From JADJLQ01 sp038251405 (GTDB lineage: Bacteria; Bacteroidota; Bacteroidia; Chitinophagales; Saprospiraceae), in contig JBBSBH010000002.1 in assembly GCA_038251405.1 (NCBI GenBank), positions 161,452 to 225,451 of the forward strand: DNA of 64,000 nucleotides, written 5' to 3'. The notes below the pieces were generated by a model. It searched no databases and had not been told where the DNA came from. It worked only from the letters and a program-made list of their open reading frames with translations. Made by a program: the position numbers and the translations under genes. Shown piece after piece: positions 1 through 8,466 of this stretch; within the stretch, counting starts at the first letter, position 1; each line of letters opens with the position of its first letter.

Positions 1-597
1 ATGATTATATCCATTCTCCAAAGTACCTCTGTAATTTGCCTTTAGTAAGGAGACGAGTTCTACACCGGTGTCTTCCCCTCCTATTACAGCACCTTTACCT
101 TTAAATCCCAAAGCCCAAAGAGAATCGGCTTTAATTTTAAGAATACCCCAGCCTGTCGCTAGCGGGCTTCGTAACTTCAATTTATTTAAATCATCAGACT
201 CAATGAAAGGTCGTTGCAATTTGTAAGTAGCGTTATATTCTAACCTTTCCACTTCAGGCTGAAGGGAAAGATAATTTACTAATTCAGCAGAAGCTGATGG
301 AATATGTAAGGCATTTACAATATAAAATGAGCTAAACTCAATTTTTTTCGAATTTAAATACCACTTTAGTTTAACCTGACTATTATCAGCCTCCTTTTTT
401 AAAGTATTGAAAACAAAATCGCCCATTTTATTCTTCGTTTCAAAAGATTTAGTAATGGAATGGAGATCTTTGTTTGAAGTCTTCAATATACATAATATAT
501 CGGCTGATCCATTTTGCTGAATGGATGACAGTATTTGTGGATCAACAAATACTTTGGGGGTAATAAAGGCTAGAATAGTTGCTAATATAATAGTCAT
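1..597 (-). CDS. Subtilisin-like (S8) serine protease, N-terminal part, cut by window edge
   Basis: An open frame of 199 codons starts with ATG at 597 and runs off the left edge, so only the N-terminal part is present. A short hydrophobic start (about residues 1-18) looks like a signal peptide. Residues 25-125 resemble an inhibitor/propeptide region. Residues 157-180 (ADSLWALGFKGKGAVIGGED, then TGVE) match the strand around the catalytic Asp of S8 proteases, with D176 as the likely catalytic Asp. The following ANYRG resembles the bacillopeptidase F subgroup. His and Ser of the triad lie outside the window. It starts 9 bases after the stop of the T9SS esterase upstream, so the two are probably co-transcribed and both exported. 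Family call is good; substrate unknown. Confidence 0.8.
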   Translation of the reverse strand, partial: MTIILATILAFITPKVFVDPQILSSIQQNGSADILCILKTSNKDLHSITKSFETKNKMGDFVFNTLKKEADNSQVKLKWYLNSKKIEFSSFYIVNALHIPSASAELVNYLSLQPEVERLEYNATYKLQRPFIESDDLNKLKLRSPLATGWGILKIKADSLWALGFKGKGAVIGGEDTGVELVSLLKANYRGTLENGYNH

Positions 598-606
598 ATC
601 TATAAT

Positions 607-1809
607 TTATTCTACTAAGACTTTATTATAAACACGGCTATTATCTTTTAGTAAAATCTCTACAGCATATATACCGGGTGCAAGTCTTTGACTCCAATTA
701 ATTCTATTATTTTGAAATGAAACAGGAATGTATTTTCCGAAAAGGTTATACATTCGAACATTTTTGATGACGGCACTTGATTCGATATAAATATGATCAA
801 TAGCAGGATTTGGATAAACCTTGATAAGCTGCGCATTTGACTTATCTGAAGTAGCAACCACCGTCTTACAAATAATATCATAGAACATCTTATTAGAAAT
901 GGTCATGAAACTATCAAGATAAGGTTTAAACTCTTCTAAAAAATATATATCCGTATGACCCCCATTAGGTACACTTACTAAAGATGCATTTATATTATTT
1001 GCTTTTAATACCGGATACATATCCCCGCTTCCATGTATAGACACCAGACCGCCAGCCAAGCCATAGTTATAAGGGACTGTAATATCAGCTGTCCCATGAA
1101 TACTCGTCATGGGAGGTTCGCCAGTATCAATCCAATCGAGCTTGAATATTCCTCCTGAAAGATTCAATAATCCGGCTACTTTACTACTGTACTTTAACGT
1201 ACTATTATTCGAACTTCCTTCGAAACCACCATTGGCATCTATGATTTTTTTAAGATAAGGAGGAATACTATCACTGGCATCCAAATAAGCAGAATGTATA
1301 GAAGTAATTGACCCTGCACTTACCCCTCCTGAAAAAATCAGATTTGTATCTACTCTAAAATTAGAAGCCTCGGATTTTAAGAATCGAATGGACGCTTTCA
1401 TATCGCCCATCGCTTTAATAGAAACATCAGTAATTCGCGCAGAATCAGGAAATCCCAATAAAAATATCGGCCAGGTTCGATAATCAATACAAGCGGCGAC
1501 ATATCCCAGCCCTGCATAGTATTTTCCTTGTTCGGCCAGCTGAGTTCTATCACCTGCAATAAATGACCCTCCAAATGCTAAAACCATAGCTGGTCTGATC
1601 GTAGCGTCATCTCCAACGGGCTCATACACATCCATATACAAGGGTATACTGTCACCATATACTGAAATATTTTTTCCAAATTGCACGGTACTCATTTTTA
1701 TATTGGTAAAGACCTCTTTAAGGAATCTTTGTCCATCACAAGTAACCGACTGACCTTCGGATCTAAAGAATGTAAAACATGCAAAAATCCAAATTGGTAA
1801 AAATTTCAT
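607..1809 (-). CDS. Secreted alpha/beta-hydrolase (esterase) with T9SS C-terminal sorting domain
   Basis: A 400-residue protein with a signal peptide (about residues 1-19). The alpha/beta-hydrolase core shows an oxyanion-type FGGSF at 79-83, a nucleophile elbow GVSAG with Ser164, a likely acid at Asp242 (HGTAD) and a likely His285 (NGGH). This fits carboxylesterases of the BD-FAE/lipase-3-like kind. Residues about 325-400 form a type A T9SS sorting domain: VYPNP at 331-335, a beta-rich stretch, and the ending APGIYAVEI followed by KVLVE. The product should therefore cross the outer membrane by type IX secretion and be surface-attached or released. It heads a two-gene unit with the S8 protease. 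A TAGCTTTG promoter element lies 4 bases before the ATG. Substrate is unknown. Confidence 0.85.
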   Translation of the reverse strand: MKFLPIWIFACFTFFRSEGQSVTCDGQRFLKEVFTNIKMSTVQFGKNISVYGDSIPLYMDVYEPVGDDATIRPAMVLAFGGSFIAGDRTQLAEQGKYYAGLGYVAACIDYRTWPIFLLGFPDSARITDVSIKAMGDMKASIRFLKSEASNFRVDTNLIFSGGVSAGSITSIHSAYLDASDSIPPYLKKIIDANGGFEGSSNNSTLKYSSKVAGLLNLSGGIFKLDWIDTGEPPMTSIHGTADITVPYNYGLAGGLVSIHGSGDMYPVLKANNINASLVSVPNGGHTDIYFLEEFKPYLDSFMTISNKMFYDIICKTVVATSDKSNAQLIKVYPNPAIDHIYIESSAVIKNVRMYNLFGKYIPVSFQNNRINWSQRLAPGIYAVEILLKDNSRVYNKVLVE

Positions 1810-1813
1810 TTGG

Positions 1814-1821
1814 CAAAGCTA
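1814..1821 (-). promoter_or_regulatory. -7 promoter element (TAGCTTTG) of the esterase gene
   Basis: It matches the Bacteroidota -7 consensus TAnnTTTG on the minus strand. Only 4 bases separate it from the ATG at 1809, which would put the transcription start at or next to the start codon. No clear -33 TTTG is seen at the usual spacing. Confidence 0.5.
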
Positions 1822-2098
1822 TGATTATTAGAATACAATTTTTACCGCTTTGTTGCATTTTGTCTGACTTTGAGAAATTTTAAGATTTCGCAGACTTCAT
1901 TAAAATGAATACCTCCTTTTTGCGTTGGTATTTAGCCTGAGAATTGGTTTTCCATTCTTTGAGTCTTTCATAGGCGGGAAGTCAATTTCCATTTGTGATT
2001 ATCATTAAACCCAATTTTTGCAGTTGAAGCAAAAATTGCCGAATGGTCGATGAAATAGTTGAATTGAAAACCAACTATTTATCGAAGTTAAACCTCCT

Positions 2099-2305
2099 AT
2101 GAGTACTGATGATAAATATCAGTATCCTTACATTTATCGTACGGATGCGGATGATGAATATCAGCATCCCTACATTTATCGTACGGATCTGATAGGACTA
2201 TTGGAGTCATCAGACCTGAGTCTTGAAAATGAAATTATTCCTTATCATTTTAACCCAAACCATTCATTAGAAATGAATGGTTTATCCTTCGGATTGACGA
2301 AGTAA
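2099..2305 (+). repeat. Small open frame built on a 42-bp internal repeat
   Basis: The frame encodes 68 residues. Its first part is two adjacent copies of a 14-residue unit (DDKYQYPYIYRTDA, then DDEYQHPYIYRTDL), encoded by a 42-bp direct repeat at about 2108-2191. A third DNA copy follows at 2349-2390. I do not recognise a protein family, and there is no ribosome-binding signal or promoter. The stretch TACTGAT/ATCAGTA around 2104-2124 can also form a hairpin. It is more likely a repeat that happens to stay open than a gene, but expression cannot be excluded. Confidence 0.4.
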
Positions 2306-2339
2306 TTGTAAAGCAATTACTTGTCAGGGTTAACCTCCT

Positions 2340-2429
2340 ATGAGTACTGATGATAAATATCAGTATCCTTACATTTATCGTACGGATCTGATACGACTAT
2401 CGGAGTCATCAGACCTGATATTGAAATGA
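2340..2429 (+). repeat. Second copy of the 2.1-kb repeat (29-codon open frame)
   Basis: It starts with the same bases as the frame at 2099, including the upstream ACCTCCT, and is nearly identical for about 60 bp. It carries a single 14-residue unit (DDKYQYPYIYRTDL) and ends in TGA after 29 codons. So the copy number of the 42-bp unit differs between the two copies (2 versus 1), as in a variable-number repeat. Confidence 0.45.
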
Positions 2430-2509
2430 ATGAATTATTTCCGTTGGCCTTTTTCATAATTCATTCATTTTCAATCATCAGATTTTGCATAGAAATTCTA
2501 ATGCAAAAT
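2421..2509. repeat. Two consecutive palindromes in the intergenic gap
   Basis: Arms at 2421-2438 and 2456-2474 are inverted copies (18 versus 19 bases, one base inserted) around a 17-base loop. Directly after it, ATTTTGCAT at 2482-2490 pairs with ATGCAAAAT at 2501-2509, with extra AGAA/TTCT pairing inside. Neither is followed by a T-run typical of a terminator. The rest of the gap (1822-2098 and 2510-2717) shows no supported gene. Confidence 0.5.
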
Positions 2510-2717
2510 TCCGGTTTAATATTCTGCATTCCTTATCTGGTATTGAATCACAAAAAATGGATTAAGGGTTTCTTTTATAGTGGGTTACTCAATGAAGAAT
2601 AGTAAATATCAATTATTTTTAAGCTTAGTAAATTTCCGTTTTTTATTAGAATGCAATACAGGAGATTTTGAATACCATCGCCGTTTTTGGTTTTTCAATG
2701 CATTATTAGCGGCTTTT

Positions 2718-3770
2718 TTAAACCCCCAATCTCTTCTTCCGGGCTATGATAAATAATATTCCTGATAAAATAGTGGCAACGGCAAGTATCAGGATTAGCA
2801 AATTTAATGTACCTATATTTTGCAAGTAAAGTACCATGAAAATAAAAAGCAGATTTATGGCCACTAAAATACCCGTAGTCTGCATATGATTAAGCCCTGC
2901 ATCAATCATCAGGTGATGAATATGGTTTCTATCAGGACTTAGCGGTGACCTTCCCCTTACGATCCTGGTTATAAAAACACGAAGGGTATCATAGAGCGGC
3001 AAGATCAATATACCAATGGCTACTGCTGGTACAGCCTTGAGTGAATACAGAGAATCAGGCATCTCCCGATGCAATTCAATAAATTTTATTGTCAAAATGG
3101 AACATACGGTGCCGTTCAATAAAGCTCCGGTATCACCCATAAATATCTGTGCCGGAGTAAAATTGTATTTTAAAAAGGCAATTACGGAAGCTGCTAAAGA
3201 AAACGCCAGTACTGCTATTTCTAATCTATTTATCAATAAAAACCAAATTCCCAGGGTTATCGTAATTAGTGCGGTAATACTTCCCGAGAGACCATTGATC
3301 CCATCAATCAGATTAAAGGCGTTGATGATCACGATGATAGTAAAAATGCTCAATACATAGGAAGTAATAGTATTCAATTCATAAACTCCCATGATCCCAT
3401 ACAAACTGGTCAATTGAATCTTTGCTTTAAATACTAATATAGCTGCTGCATATAACTGACCTATCATTTTAATTAAGGGTGACAAAGGCTCGATATCATC
3501 TCTAAAGCCAATTAAAAAAATCACTACCAGAGCACAAAGGATGTATTGCAAATCTGCAAATACCTGAAATGGTGTCCAAAGAGTTACGGAAAGCACTACT
3601 CCGGCAAAAATCGCGATGCCTCCAAGTCTGGGGATAGGCACTTCGTGTGAACTTCGTTCATCATCAGGCACATCATACAAATGCTTTGATTTAGCCACTC
3701 TGATGATACTCGGAATAATAGCGTATGTAAGCGCGAAAGATGTGATAAAACTTAAGATTACATCATACAT
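2718..3770 (-). CDS. Undecaprenyl-phosphate glycosyl-1-phosphate transferase (MraY/WecA/TagO family)
   Basis: A 350-residue polytopic membrane protein of the polyprenyl-phosphate N-acetylhexosamine-1-phosphate transferase family. Visible motifs are the Mg-binding VPDDERSSH at 34-42, NLIDGINGL around 153-161, FMGDTG at 210-215 and RNHIHHLM around 281-288. The HIHH box is typical of WecA/TagO rather than MraY. Such enzymes load a sugar phosphate onto undecaprenyl phosphate, starting an O-antigen, capsule or wall polymer. No polysaccharide cluster is next to it, so the polymer cannot be named. The downstream neighbour uppS makes the lipid carrier precursor, which fits the context. Confidence 0.9.
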   Translation of the reverse strand: MYDVILSFITSFALTYAIIPSIIRVAKSKHLYDVPDDERSSHEVPIPRLGGIAIFAGVVLSVTLWTPFQVFADLQYILCALVVIFLIGFRDDIEPLSPLIKMIGQLYAAAILVFKAKIQLTSLYGIMGVYELNTITSYVLSIFTIIVIINAFNLIDGINGLSGSITALITITLGIWFLLINRLEIAVLAFSLAASVIAFLKYNFTPAQIFMGDTGALLNGTVCSILTIKFIELHREMPDSLYSLKAVPAVAIGILILPLYDTLRVFITRIVRGRSPLSPDRNHIHHLMIDAGLNHMQTTGILVAINLLFIFMVLYLQNIGTLNLLILILAVATILSGILFIIARKKRLGV

Positions 3771-3799
3771 ATCATAAAGTGCTCTTTACTACAAAAAAA

Positions 3800-4273
3800 T
3801 TATTTTTCAGGATTGGACCTTACCGCTTCTACGGCTTCATCAAATTTGAGGCCAGTCATCTCTTCAAATATTTGAGAAAAAGCCTGGTCGGGATTGGCCC
3901 ATATCGATTTAATCTGAGTTTGCAACAATTTTGAATTTGGATTTTTGCTATTCAACAATTCAATGGTAACCCTGTTATCATATCGTTTAAAATAATATCG
4001 CAAAGCATCAGAGAAAAACTTTTGTCTTTCATCCAGGTACATCAAAGTATCATAAGGGACATAACAGGTTTGCAGATAGGATGTAAACTCTTTATCTTTT
4101 GATTCCCACTCTTTTATACTGTAAAATTGTTTAGTTCTAACTGTTGTGTTTACAAATTTATTGAAATCGTTTAATAGACTTGTTTTAGATTCAGGACAGA
4201 TGGATTGCCTGCAAGCCATAAAAATCAGGGTCATTGAAATTATAAATGCAAATGCGGAAAGTTTTAAAAACAT
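3800..4273 (-). CDS. Putative lipoprotein of unknown function
   Basis: A 157-residue protein with a hydrophobic start ending in LIFMAC, a plausible lipobox with the lipidated Cys at about residue 21. The mature part is mostly helical and charged, with no motif I recognise. It is transcribed towards the glycosyl-1-phosphate transferase and lies 29 bases upstream of it, so they may share a transcript. Function cannot be assigned. Confidence 0.6.
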   Translation of the reverse strand: MFLKLSAFAFIISMTLIFMACRQSICPESKTSLLNDFNKFVNTTVRTKQFYSIKEWESKDKEFTSYLQTCYVPYDTLMYLDERQKFFSDALRYYFKRYDNRVTIELLNSKNPNSKLLQTQIKSIWANPDQAFSQIFEEMTGLKFDEAVEAVRSNPEK

Positions 4274-4439
4274 ACAAGTAAAAATATATAAAATGGATCA
4301 GATGTAAAGGACTCCCCAATTTTTAACTACTATCGAAGCCTGATTTTTCATGAATTGTTTCAGAAAATTCACCTCTAACACGCTTACCCCCAATATTTTA
4401 GAAATATAAGAATTATTGCTAAAACCATCGATTTTTAAG

Positions 4440-4447
4440 TAATTTTG
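4440..4447 (+). promoter_or_regulatory. Promoter of uppS-bamA (TAATTTTG)
   Basis: The -7 element TAATTTTG lies 29 bases before the uppS ATG. A TTG at 4416-4418, 21 bases upstream of the element, suits the -33 position. This is one of the better two-part promoters in the window. Confidence 0.55.
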
Positions 4448-4476
4448 CAAATTGTTTCAGGTAGTAGTCTCAAAAA

Positions 4477-5229
4477 ATGAATTATCCGGCTTCTATAAAT
4501 TTATCGAAATTGCCCACACATGTAGCCGTAATCATGGATGGTAATGGCCGCTGGGCCAAAGACAAGGGTATGCCCAGGATATTTGGTCACCATAATGGGG
4601 TAAAAGCAGTAAGAGAATGTACCGAAGCTGCTGCAGAAATAGGCATTAAATTCCTTACTTTATATGCCTTTTCTACTGAAAATTGGAAACGGCCACCCCT
4701 TGAGGTAAATGCTTTAATGACGCTGCTGGTGGAAACCATCGGCAAGGAGATAAAAACCCTTAATGATAACAATATTCGCCTTCAAGCCATCGGCGAACTT
4801 ACCCTTTTGCCCAGGAGCACCTTCGATGCACTAATGAAAGGAATTAAAAATACAGCTGATAATTCCGGCATGACTTTGATCCTGGCGCTTAATTATAGCT
4901 CCAAATGGGAACTGACAAATGCTATGCGCTCTTTGGCAACTCAGGTTCTGGAAGGTAAATTAAAGCCTGAAGATATCACAGAAGCAGTTATCCAAAATAA
5001 ACTTACGACGAAAGATTATCCAGATCCTGATCTACTCATAAGGACCAGCGGTGAACAAAGACTAAGTAATTTCTTACTTTGGCAAATGGCATACAGTGAA
5101 TTGTATTTTACACAAACTTATTGGCCAGATATGCGAAAAGATGATTTTTGGGCTGCTATTCAGGAATACCAACATAGAGAACGAAGATTTGGTAAAACAT
5201 CCGAACAACTAAGTAAAACCGCTATTTAA
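4477..5229 (+). CDS. uppS: Undecaprenyl diphosphate synthase (cis-prenyltransferase)
   Basis: A 250-residue cytosolic enzyme that condenses isopentenyl diphosphate onto farnesyl diphosphate to make undecaprenyl diphosphate, the lipid carrier for peptidoglycan and surface sugars. The signature HVAVIMDGNGRWA holds the catalytic Asp21. FGHHNG, the substrate-binding LYAFSTENWKRP and the C-terminal DLLIRTSGEQRLSNFLLWQ are all intact, and the length is normal. bamA follows 29 bases downstream on the same strand; uppS next to bamA is a common envelope-gene arrangement in Bacteroidota. Confidence 0.97.
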   Translation: MNYPASINLSKLPTHVAVIMDGNGRWAKDKGMPRIFGHHNGVKAVRECTEAAAEIGIKFLTLYAFSTENWKRPPLEVNALMTLLVETIGKEIKTLNDNNIRLQAIGELTLLPRSTFDALMKGIKNTADNSGMTLILALNYSSKWELTNAMRSLATQVLEGKLKPEDITEAVIQNKLTTKDYPDPDLLIRTSGEQRLSNFLLWQMAYSELYFTQTYWPDMRKDDFWAAIQEYQHRERRFGKTSEQLSKTAI

Positions 5230-5258
5230 AACATTGTTAAACACAAGAAAGTAAGGGT

Positions 5259-7844
5259 ATGATTTATCAAAGGCCATCGTTTAGTAAGCATCTTCACACT
5301 TTAAAAAATTTACTTTTGAATCTGCGAGTTATAACCATTTTTCTATTTACCTCTGTTTACCTGGTTAAAGGATTTGCCCAACAAGACACTACTCTACCAT
5401 TCATGGATTATGATCTGGCTAAAAAATATGAGATAGGAAAGATTTCAGTTACCGGCACTTTTAACAGCGACCCGAATGCAATCATTGGGGTTACCGGATT
5501 GAAGAGTGGTTCTAAAATTAATATACCTGGTCCTGAAATACAAAAAGCAGTGAAATCATTGTGGGGCTTGAAATTGTTTACCGAAGTAGATGTAATAAAT
5601 CTAGGGGTTAATGAAGACAATATTATGGATCTTGAAATCCACCTGATAGAAAAACCGAGATTAGCCAGGTATAACTATACAGGAATTAAAAAGACTTACC
5701 ACGAAGATTTGAACAGCCATTTGAAAAGATTTATCGGAAGAAATGATGTCGTCAATGAAAGTAAAAAGATAACCGCAGTAAATGAAATTAAAAACTTCTT
5801 TATTGAAAAAGGTTATTATGATGTGGAAGTACAAGTATTGGAAAAAAGAGACACCAAATTGAGAAACTCAGTAGTCCTTGAATTTAATATCGATCAAAAT
5901 GAAAGAGTAAAAATAGAAGAGCTCTCTTTCGATGGAAATGAGAAAGTAAGTGATAAAAAACTCAAGGGAAAAATGTCTGATACCAAGCAGCGAGGAAAAT
6001 TATTTGGCAAATCTAAACTGGTACAAGAAGACCTTAAGAAAGATAAAGATAAAGTAATCAAATATTACAATAAGCTCGGATTCAGAGATGCTATGTTTAC
6101 AGGTGACAGCACGTGGAGAGATGCACAGGGAAAACTGCATTTAAAGTTAAAAGTTCAGGAAGGGCCTCTATTCTATTTTGGAGATATTTCGTGGAAAGGC
6201 AACTCTATACATGATGATAAACAGTTACAGGCTTTTCTGGGAATAAAAAAAGGAGATATATACAATCAGGAACTGCTGGAGCAGCGCCTAAAGTATAGCC
6301 AGGATGGTCGTGATGTCAGCAGCTTGTATATGGACGATGGTTATTTGTTTTTCAGGGTAGACCCCACCGAAGTATCTATCAACAACGATAGTATAGACCT
6401 CGAAATGAGAATATATGAAGGCCCTCAGGCGACTATCGACAAAGTAAATATAGTAGGAAATGATCGTACTCATGAACATGTGATAAGAAGAGAACTACGG
6501 ACTTTACCCGGTGATAAATTTAGTCGTTCCGCAATTATTCGCAGTCAAAGGCAAATCATCAATTTGGGTTACTTTGACCAGGAAAAAGTAACCCCGGATA
6601 CGGATGTAAACCCACAAAGAGGAACAGTAGATATTACCTATTCTGTAGTAGAAAAACCATCAGATCAGTTAGAGCTCTCTGCAGGATGGGGAGGTTATCA
6701 GGGAGTGATAGGGACACTGGGAGTCACTTTCAACAATTTCGCTATGCGAAATTTGTTCAATAAAAAACAATGGGATCCGTTACCCACCGGAGATGGTCAA
6801 AAGCTTTCTCTTAGAGGCCAATCAAATGGTAAATTCTATCAGTCTTATAATTTTTCATTTACTGAACCCTGGTTAGGTGGTAAAAAACCAAATTCATTCA
6901 CCATTGGTGCATTTTTAACTAAAATAGACTATACTTTGTATGGAGCAGGAAAGCAAGCCATTACCAGATTTTATCTTGGCCATGGCACACAATTGAAATG
7001 GCCGGATGATAATTTCGTAAGCAATACTACAATCAATTTAGAGAATATTGCGATTTCCGGCACCAGTTACAATCCCACTCAATCCTTTATTGATCCAAGG
7101 ACCGGAATCCCTATCACCGCTGGAAGATTTAATAATTTTAGTCTAAAACAAACCTTTGCCAGGAACACGATATACGATCCATTATTCCCAAAATCAGGAT
7201 CTAATATCTCATTGTCCATTTCATTGACACCACCGTACACTTTATTTAGAAAATTGGATGCTGACGCAGCCCCTGAGCAAGTATTTAAATGGGTAGAATA
7301 TCACAAATGGAGATTGGATGCACAATGGTATGCAACGCTAGTCGGAAAATTAGTATTGAAAACTGAAGCCAAAATGGGACTATTAGGCTATTATAGTAAA
7401 AAAATAGGGTTATCTCCTTTTGAAAGATTTCAATTGGGTGGTGATGGCCTTAGTAATCAAAATTATGGCATTACAGGTAGAGATATCTTGCGGCTTCGTG
7501 GTTATGAAATCACAGATTTACCTACCAACAATCAAACTGCTGGTGGTGCAACTATTTTTAATAAGTTTACTATGGAACTTAGGTACCCACTTACCTTGAG
7601 CCCCAGTTCCTCTATTTTCCTATTATCCTTCCTCGAAGGTGGTAATGCATGGATTGGAAGTAAAAACTGGAATCCCTTTGAGCTTAAAAGATCCGCCGGA
7701 TTGGGTATGAGAGTATTCTTGCCTATGTTTGGGCTATTGGGGTTTGATTATGGATTTGGATTTGACAAGGTATTGCCTTCTGATAAAAAAGGTATTGGTG
7801 CATATGGTAAATTCAGTATTATTCTAGGGTTTGAGCCAGATTAA
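5259..7844 (+). CDS. bamA: Outer membrane protein assembly factor BamA (Omp85)
   Basis: An 861-residue protein that folds and inserts beta-barrel proteins into the outer membrane. After a signal peptide (cleavage near GFAQQ, about residue 41) come five POTRA-type repeats (about residues 54-460), visible as repeated hydrophobic-Gly-Asn patterns such as IEELSFDGNEKVSD and IDKVNIVGNDRTHEHV. A C-terminal 16-strand barrel begins near LELSAGWGG and includes the surface-antigen region with LRGYE. The C-terminus FEPD differs from the usual terminal aromatic residue, which I also regard as common in this phylum. It lies downstream of uppS and probably shares its promoter. A small transposon-like element sits just after its stop. 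Confidence 0.95.
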   Translation: MIYQRPSFSKHLHTLKNLLLNLRVITIFLFTSVYLVKGFAQQDTTLPFMDYDLAKKYEIGKISVTGTFNSDPNAIIGVTGLKSGSKINIPGPEIQKAVKSLWGLKLFTEVDVINLGVNEDNIMDLEIHLIEKPRLARYNYTGIKKTYHEDLNSHLKRFIGRNDVVNESKKITAVNEIKNFFIEKGYYDVEVQVLEKRDTKLRNSVVLEFNIDQNERVKIEELSFDGNEKVSDKKLKGKMSDTKQRGKLFGKSKLVQEDLKKDKDKVIKYYNKLGFRDAMFTGDSTWRDAQGKLHLKLKVQEGPLFYFGDISWKGNSIHDDKQLQAFLGIKKGDIYNQELLEQRLKYSQDGRDVSSLYMDDGYLFFRVDPTEVSINNDSIDLEMRIYEGPQATIDKVNIVGNDRTHEHVIRRELRTLPGDKFSRSAIIRSQRQIINLGYFDQEKVTPDTDVNPQRGTVDITYSVVEKPSDQLELSAGWGGYQGVIGTLGVTFNNFAMRNLFNKKQWDPLPTGDGQKLSLRGQSNGKFYQSYNFSFTEPWLGGKKPNSFTIGAFLTKIDYTLYGAGKQAITRFYLGHGTQLKWPDDNFVSNTTINLENIAISGTSYNPTQSFIDPRTGIPITAGRFNNFSLKQTFARNTIYDPLFPKSGSNISLSISLTPPYTLFRKLDADAAPEQVFKWVEYHKWRLDAQWYATLVGKLVLKTEAKMGLLGYYSKKIGLSPFERFQLGGDGLSNQNYGITGRDILRLRGYEITDLPTNNQTAGGATIFNKFTMELRYPLTLSPSSSIFLLSFLEGGNAWIGSKNWNPFELKRSAGLGMRVFLPMFGLLGFDYGFGFDKVLPSDKKGIGAYGKFSIILGFEPD

Positions 7845-7846
7845 AA

Positions 7847-8163
7847 AAAAATTAGGTTCTTCGCTGTTTTATGTGGGTAAAAACGTATTGAAAATTCTGA
7901 ACAATAATTTAAGGTACCAGATATTCAGGATCTAGGACAGGACTGTGCCAAAATACTGGTCAAGCAGCAAAATGTATATTTGAAAAGCGAATCAATTGCC
8001 CGTGAAAATGCAATGACCTGGAACTTATCCAAGAGCGAGTTTATTTTGGTCCCGTGTGTAAACCACGGGATTACTTTTTTTGCGGAAAAAAAAGTAAGGC
8101 GAATAATTAAGTAAAATTATTTTTAAAAATTACCCACTAATAATGGCGAAGAACCAAAAATTA
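7847..8163. mobile_element. Non-autonomous (MITE-like) element with terminal inverted repeats and 8-bp target duplication
   Basis: The ends are imperfect inverted repeats: 7855-7880 starts GGTTCTTCGC and ends GTGGGTAA, and the complement of 8130-8155 reads the same for 21 of 26 bases. Directly outside both ends is the same octamer AAAAATTA (7847-7854 and 8156-8163), the signature of a target-site duplication. The element is about 301 bp and encodes no transposase. An 8-bp duplication and GG(T/C)TCTT-type ends fit the ISL3 family, which is an inference. It inserted only 2 bases after the bamA stop codon. Confidence 0.65.
7931..8097 (+). repeat. Diverged copy of the right-edge repeat unit inside the MITE-like element
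   Basis: This stretch resembles the tandem units at 63193-64000. It shares the ordered landmarks GTGCC...TGGTC, GAGTTTATT and the palindrome GATTACTTTTTTTGCGG with its A-run (8070-8097). Translated in one frame it reads AKILV, NV.LK, AREN, SEFI and ITFFAEKKV, against ASILV, NTKLK, VRDNARK, GEFIEA and ITFFAEKKV in the array. A stop codon precedes it and no start codon is present, so it is a relic. A further hairpin CCCGTG/CACGGG lies at 8051-8069. Confidence 0.55.
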
Positions 8164-8466
8164 TATTAAATTCTTTGAAGCTGGCAACAAACTAAATCTG
8201 GAAAACCGTTTGAATTTATTCCCGTAATTAATCTTGCCTATAACCGACTAATTACTTTAGATAGAGTAAAAAATAAAACACTAAACTGGTCTGTTTTATC
8301 ATCCAAAATAGTTTCTCTGGCGAACGCCTTAGTGTTATAGTTAGAATAGTCTTCAGAAGTGTTCAAATGGCGAAAAAGCATCTGAAAAAGTCGAGATCGA
8401 AATATCTATTAACGCATCCAGTTCTTCACGAAAGACGCTCCGAATATGAAACCTGGAATCCATTTT
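8164..8466. other. Intergenic stretch with no supported gene
   Basis: About 300 bases lie between the MITE-like element and trpA. An ATAAAACA/TGTTTTAT hairpin with an 11-base loop is present at 8273-8299 but without a T-run. No convincing terminator for the trp operon was found here. Confidence 0.5.

Noticed and set aside
2092..2098. ACCTCCT before the small repeat frames as a ribosome-binding or 16S rRNA tail signal
   Set aside because: It is the complement of a Shine-Dalgarno on the coding strand, and on the other strand no start codon follows at a usable distance.
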